Of a stretch of DNA of 25,539 nucleotides, positions 22,485 through 25,539 are shown in pieces. The number at the start of each line of letters is the position of its first letter. The stretch's first letter is position 1. The DNA is from Treponema sp. (GTDB taxonomy: Bacteria > Spirochaetota > Spirochaetia > Treponematales > Treponemataceae): NCBI GenBank assembly GCA_024691105.1, contig JAILNY010000051.1, forward strand, positions 1 to 25,539. Reading direction: 5' to 3'. A program made the translations under genes and the position numbers. Below the pieces are notes generated by a model, which saw only the letters and a list, made by a program, of their open reading frames with translations, did no database searches and was not told where the DNA came from.

Positions 22485-24980
22485 ATGAGTGATATTTTTG
22501 AAAAACATCAAATGACTGAAGAAGATATAAAGCTTCAATATATCACACCTGCTTTGACAGCAAAGTGGGATGTCAAAAAAATCACAATGGAAACTTCTCC
22601 TGTAAATAATTTTACTGATGGTAAAGTACAGATAAAAGGTAATATTCCAAGTCGCGATAAAGGAAAACGCTGCGATTACGTTCTCTGGTATAACAAGGGA
22701 ACTCCTTTAGCAATCGTAGAAGCAAAAGACAATAATCATTCATCTTCATTCGGAATGCAGCAGGCTATTTCTTATGGTGTTATGATGAATGTTCCGTTTG
22801 TTTATACATCAAATGGAGACAGTTTCTTTGAGCACGATTTTACTACAGGACTTGAAAGAGAGTTCCCGCTTAAGGAGTTTCCTACAGCGGCTGAACTTAT
22901 GGAACGATGGAAAAAAGATGCTGTAGATAAGAATTTTGAGGCTGTAGATAAAAAACAGTATTACATCGATGGAAAATCAGAAGTATATGATGTACCTCTT
23001 TATTTTGATCAAAATTTAATGGATACCCCGTTCTATTCTGGAGCTGACTGTTATCCGCCTCGTTACTACCAGCGTAATGCTGTAAACAGAACTCTTGAAG
23101 CTATTGCAAAACATCAGGCAAGAATCCTTATTGCGATGGCAACAGGAACTGGAAAAACTTATACAGCCTTCCAGATTGTGTGGCGTTTGATTGAGTCTGG
23201 AACTAAAAAGAAAGTTCTTTATCTTGCAGACAGAAATAATCTTGTAGACCAGTCTATTCAGCAGGACTTTAAACCGCTTGAAAAAGTAATTCATAAAATT
23301 AATTTTCAGAAAGAAGATAAATCAAAAATCTCTGCTTATCAGGTTTACTTTGCTTTGTACCAGCAGCTTGATTCTGCAAAACATAATGATGAATATGAAG
23401 AAACAGACGAAGAAATTGAGAATGAAGTTTCAAAGTACAAGGAATTCTTTACTCCTGATTTCTTTGACTTGATTATTGTAGATGAATGTCATCGAGGTTC
23501 TGCAAAGGCTGATTCACGATGGCGAAAGATTCTTGATTACTTTAGCGGTGCAACTCAGATTGGTATGACTGCAACTCCAAAAGAAACAAAGTATGTTTCG
23601 AATATCGATTATTTTGGAGAGCCTGTTTATTCATACAGTCTTAAACAGGGAATTGAAGACGGATTCCTTGCTCCGTTTAAAGTAATTAATGTTCATACAA
23701 ATATCGATGACGGCTGGCGACCTAAGAAAGGTCAGAAAGATATTCATGGAAATGAAATTGAAGATCGCGAATATAATCTTTCTGATTATGATTACAACAT
23801 TACAATTCAAGACCGTATTGATGAGGTTGCAGCTGAAATCACTAAGTACTTGAAAGAGACAGACCGTATGTCTAAGACAATTGTATTCTGTCCTACAGAA
23901 GATGCTGCAGACAGAATGCGTGTTGCATTGAATAATCTTAATACTGATATGGTACTTAAAGATAATCAGGGAAATGTAAAAGAGCAGTATGTTGTCCGCA
24001 TTACTGGAAGTGATAAATACGGAAAAGATAAACTTGATTACTTTATTTCTGTTTCACAGCCTTACCCTGTAATTGCAACAACTTCAAAACTGCTTTCTAC
24101 CGGTAGTGACTGTAAAATGGTAAAACTTATTGTCATTGATGAACTTATTAATTCAATGACTGAGTTTAAGCAGATTATTGGTCGTGGTACACGACTTCGA
24201 TATGATGATGGAAAAACTCATTTTACAATTATGGACTTCCGCAGAGTAAGCCGTTTGTTTGCGGACCCAGACTGGGATGGTGAGATTGAACAGGATGAAG
24301 ATTTTGATCCAAATCCAGAGTCTAAAATACCACCTGAGCCAAAAGATCCACCTGATGATCCAGACGACGATGGAGATGGACCTGTTATTGTAGATCCTCC
24401 TGTAACTAATCCAAAACCAATTATTGGAAAAGGTGGCGTTAGAGTAAATGTCCTTCAACGTTTAGTTTCGATTTATGATACAGACGGAAAACTTTTGAAG
24501 CAGGAATCTATTGAAGATTATACAAAAGAAAGTATTCTTGGAACATACCAAACTTTAGATAACTTTATTCAGACCTGGAACGGTGAACAGAAAAAAGAAA
24601 TCATCCGCAATATGCTTAAAGAAAAAGGTATTGACCTTGAACTGATTAAGAAAGACCAGAACATGACTGATGTAGATGACTTTGATTTTATCTGTCATAT
24701 AGCATTTAATCAAAAGCCTCTTACAAGACGAGAACGCGCAGAGAATGTAAAGAAACGTGACATCTTTGGAAAATATGGTGAAGCAGCTCGCGAAGTTATA
24801 AATGCACTTTTGGATAAATATGCTGAACTTGGCATTTATGATATTGAATCAACAGAGATTCTAAAACAAAATCCATTCACTAAATATGGAAAGCCTGCTC
24901 GTATTGCTGCTTTGTTTGGTGGAAACGATAAATATAGACAAGCATTAAAGGAATTAGAAGCTGAACTTTATGCAGCGTAA
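22485..24980 (+). CDS. hsdR: Type I restriction endonuclease R subunit (EcoEI/EcoAI-like)
   Basis: HsdR translocates DNA with ATP and cuts it at a distance when complexed with HsdM and HsdS. This 831-residue protein begins with a nuclease domain in which D64, E79 and K81 (IVEAKDN) form the D-ExK site. The superfamily 2 helicase motor follows, with Walker A ATGTGKT (219-225), DECH (333-336), MTATP (361-365) and motif VI QIIGRGTRLR (563-572). An Asp/Pro-rich linker (about 610-650) leads to a C-terminal domain like EcoEI_R_C (about 655-831), which normally contacts the methylase. All motifs are intact. HsdM and HsdS are not seen upstream, so they would have to lie to the right. The gene begins a unit transcribed away from mgtE. 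Confidence 0.88.
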   Translation: MSDIFEKHQMTEEDIKLQYITPALTAKWDVKKITMETSPVNNFTDGKVQIKGNIPSRDKGKRCDYVLWYNKGTPLAIVEAKDNNHSSSFGMQQAISYGVMMNVPFVYTSNGDSFFEHDFTTGLEREFPLKEFPTAAELMERWKKDAVDKNFEAVDKKQYYIDGKSEVYDVPLYFDQNLMDTPFYSGADCYPPRYYQRNAVNRTLEAIAKHQARILIAMATGTGKTYTAFQIVWRLIESGTKKKVLYLADRNNLVDQSIQQDFKPLEKVIHKINFQKEDKSKISAYQVYFALYQQLDSAKHNDEYEETDEEIENEVSKYKEFFTPDFFDLIIVDECHRGSAKADSRWRKILDYFSGATQIGMTATPKETKYVSNIDYFGEPVYSYSLKQGIEDGFLAPFKVINVHTNIDDGWRPKKGQKDIHGNEIEDREYNLSDYDYNITIQDRIDEVAAEITKYLKETDRMSKTIVFCPTEDAADRMRVALNNLNTDMVLKDNQGNVKEQYVVRITGSDKYGKDKLDYFISVSQPYPVIATTSKLLSTGSDCKMVKLIVIDELINSMTEFKQIIGRGTRLRYDDGKTHFTIMDFRRVSRLFADPDWDGEIEQDEDFDPNPESKIPPEPKDPPDDPDDDGDGPVIVDPPVTNPKPIIGKGGVRVNVLQRLVSIYDTDGKLLKQESIEDYTKESILGTYQTLDNFIQTWNGEQKKEIIRNMLKEKGIDLELIKKDQNMTDVDDFDFICHIAFNQKPLTRRERAENVKKRDIFGKYGEAAREVINALLDKYAELGIYDIESTEILKQNPFTKYGKPARIAALFGGNDKYRQALKELEAELYAA

Positions 24981-24985
24981 AAAAA

Positions 24986-25539
24986 ATGATTAAACGAATA
25001 TATATAAAATGTAAAACATGTGAATGCCCAATCACATTAAGAATAGCAGTTCTAAGTAATGATAAACCAAAATATACTTTTACATGTCCGAATTGTAAAA
25101 TGGATATTACAGTAGGATTAGAGATAAAAAAATTACCAGAACTTTCAGAACTCACAAGCTTACCAAAAGATGAGGCTTTAAATATTTTATATAACTCTAC
25201 ACAATTTAATTGTATTGATAATTGTGAAATAAACACTGAAGAAAAATCATTAAAATTAGATGATGAAAAAAATATAATAAATTTAATGGGAGAAATTCCT
25301 TATAAAAAAGAAGAGGCAAATTTTTCTACACTTTTTCCTATTTTTTCAGCATTAAAAAACTTTGGAACCCATACTATAGTATCAAAACAGGATACTATAG
25401 TGCATGAAAATTGGACGAATCTAAAAACAGCTTGGAAATTAAGCTTAAAAAGAAACGAAACATTATCAAAAACTTATCGTAGAAAATATATATTTTTCTC
25501 CAGTAAAGATGAAGATTTTGATTTAGATTCTGAAATTTA
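24986..25539 (+). CDS. Zinc-ribbon protein of unknown function (partial, runs off the window)
   Basis: At least 184 codons are open to the right edge. The N-terminus has two Cys pairs, C9-x-x-C12 and C34-x-x-C37 (TCPNC), spaced like a small zinc ribbon. The rest visible is Lys/Asn/Ile-rich and helical with no motif I know. It starts 5 bases after the hsdR stop and lacks a Shine-Dalgarno, so it is probably translated by coupling to hsdR. Its codons are more A+T-rich than those of any other gene here, suggesting recent acquisition. An hsdM or hsdS gene would be expected at this spot; this is neither. It may be an accessory part of the defence locus. Confidence 0.65.
   Translation, partial: MIKRIYIKCKTCECPITLRIAVLSNDKPKYTFTCPNCKMDITVGLEIKKLPELSELTSLPKDEALNILYNSTQFNCIDNCEINTEEKSLKLDDEKNIINLMGEIPYKKEEANFSTLFPIFSALKNFGTHTIVSKQDTIVHENWTNLKTAWKLSLKRNETLSKTYRRKYIFFSSKDEDFDLDSEI
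25373..25401. repeat. Perfect inverted repeat inside the zinc-ribbon gene
   Basis: ACTATAGTATC (25373-25383) and GATACTATAGT (25391-25401) are exact reverse complements around a 7-base loop. It encodes a TIV...TIV stretch within an otherwise unstructured A+T-rich frame. It could be a protein-binding site, an mRNA hairpin or chance. Confidence 0.6.

Noticed and set aside
24880..25236. A 118-codon minus-strand frame at the end of hsdR
   Set aside because: It spans the hsdR end antisense and the zinc-ribbon gene antisense; the plus-strand frame continues to the edge and has paired Cys motifs.

Overview
The window looks like a chromosomal segment of a Treponema-type spirochaete. This is inferred from the moderately A+T-rich base composition, a spirochaete-style lipobox, chemoreceptors with a non-standard signalling tip, and a mix of host-gut anaerobe metabolism genes. 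No rRNA or other phylogenetic marker is present, so the genus is a best guess.

Positions 1-4340 hold housekeeping and small genes, all on the plus strand. They are the 3' end of NADP-type glutamate dehydrogenase with its terminator, a DUF4097-like lipoprotein, a membrane-bound GGDEF diguanylate cyclase without the usual inhibitory site, and a stand-alone AICAR transformylase with a strong terminator. G+C-rich, GCGC-containing islands follow each of these genes.

Positions 4402-14605 form one tight chemosensory operon behind a clear sigma-70 promoter: dCache chemoreceptor, CheW, an unrecognised CheW-fold candidate, CheB, CheR, CheA fused to a receiver, a class III nucleotidyl cyclase, and a second six-TM chemoreceptor. 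Several neighbours overlap or nearly touch. There is no separate CheY. CheB and the cyclase both carry receiver domains that have lost the phosphorylated Asp, and only the receiver fused to CheA is intact. The likely output is therefore a cyclic nucleotide, or a signal passed to flagellar CheY elsewhere, rather than a self-contained motility switch. This is the most system-like part of the window.

Positions 14639-20664 hold assorted genes: a CmpB-type membrane protein (probably leaderless mRNA), a small exported coiled-coil protein, a phosphohexomutase with a variant phosphate-binding loop, an unknown helical protein just after a terminator, an HD phosphohydrolase with two Ala/Ser/Gly-rich insertions, and a MATE transporter.

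Positions 20666-22282 (minus strand) hold the Mg transporter gene mgtE. Its leader of about 200 nt contains a 24-codon ORF with a perfect Shine-Dalgarno. Segments that can form two mutually exclusive hairpins suggest translation-dependent control.

Positions 22415-25539 begin a probable defence locus: an EcoEI/EcoAI-type HsdR followed at 5 nt by a very A+T-rich zinc-ribbon protein that runs off the window. HsdM and HsdS are not in view. No tRNA, rRNA, CRISPR array, transposase or integrase was recognised.
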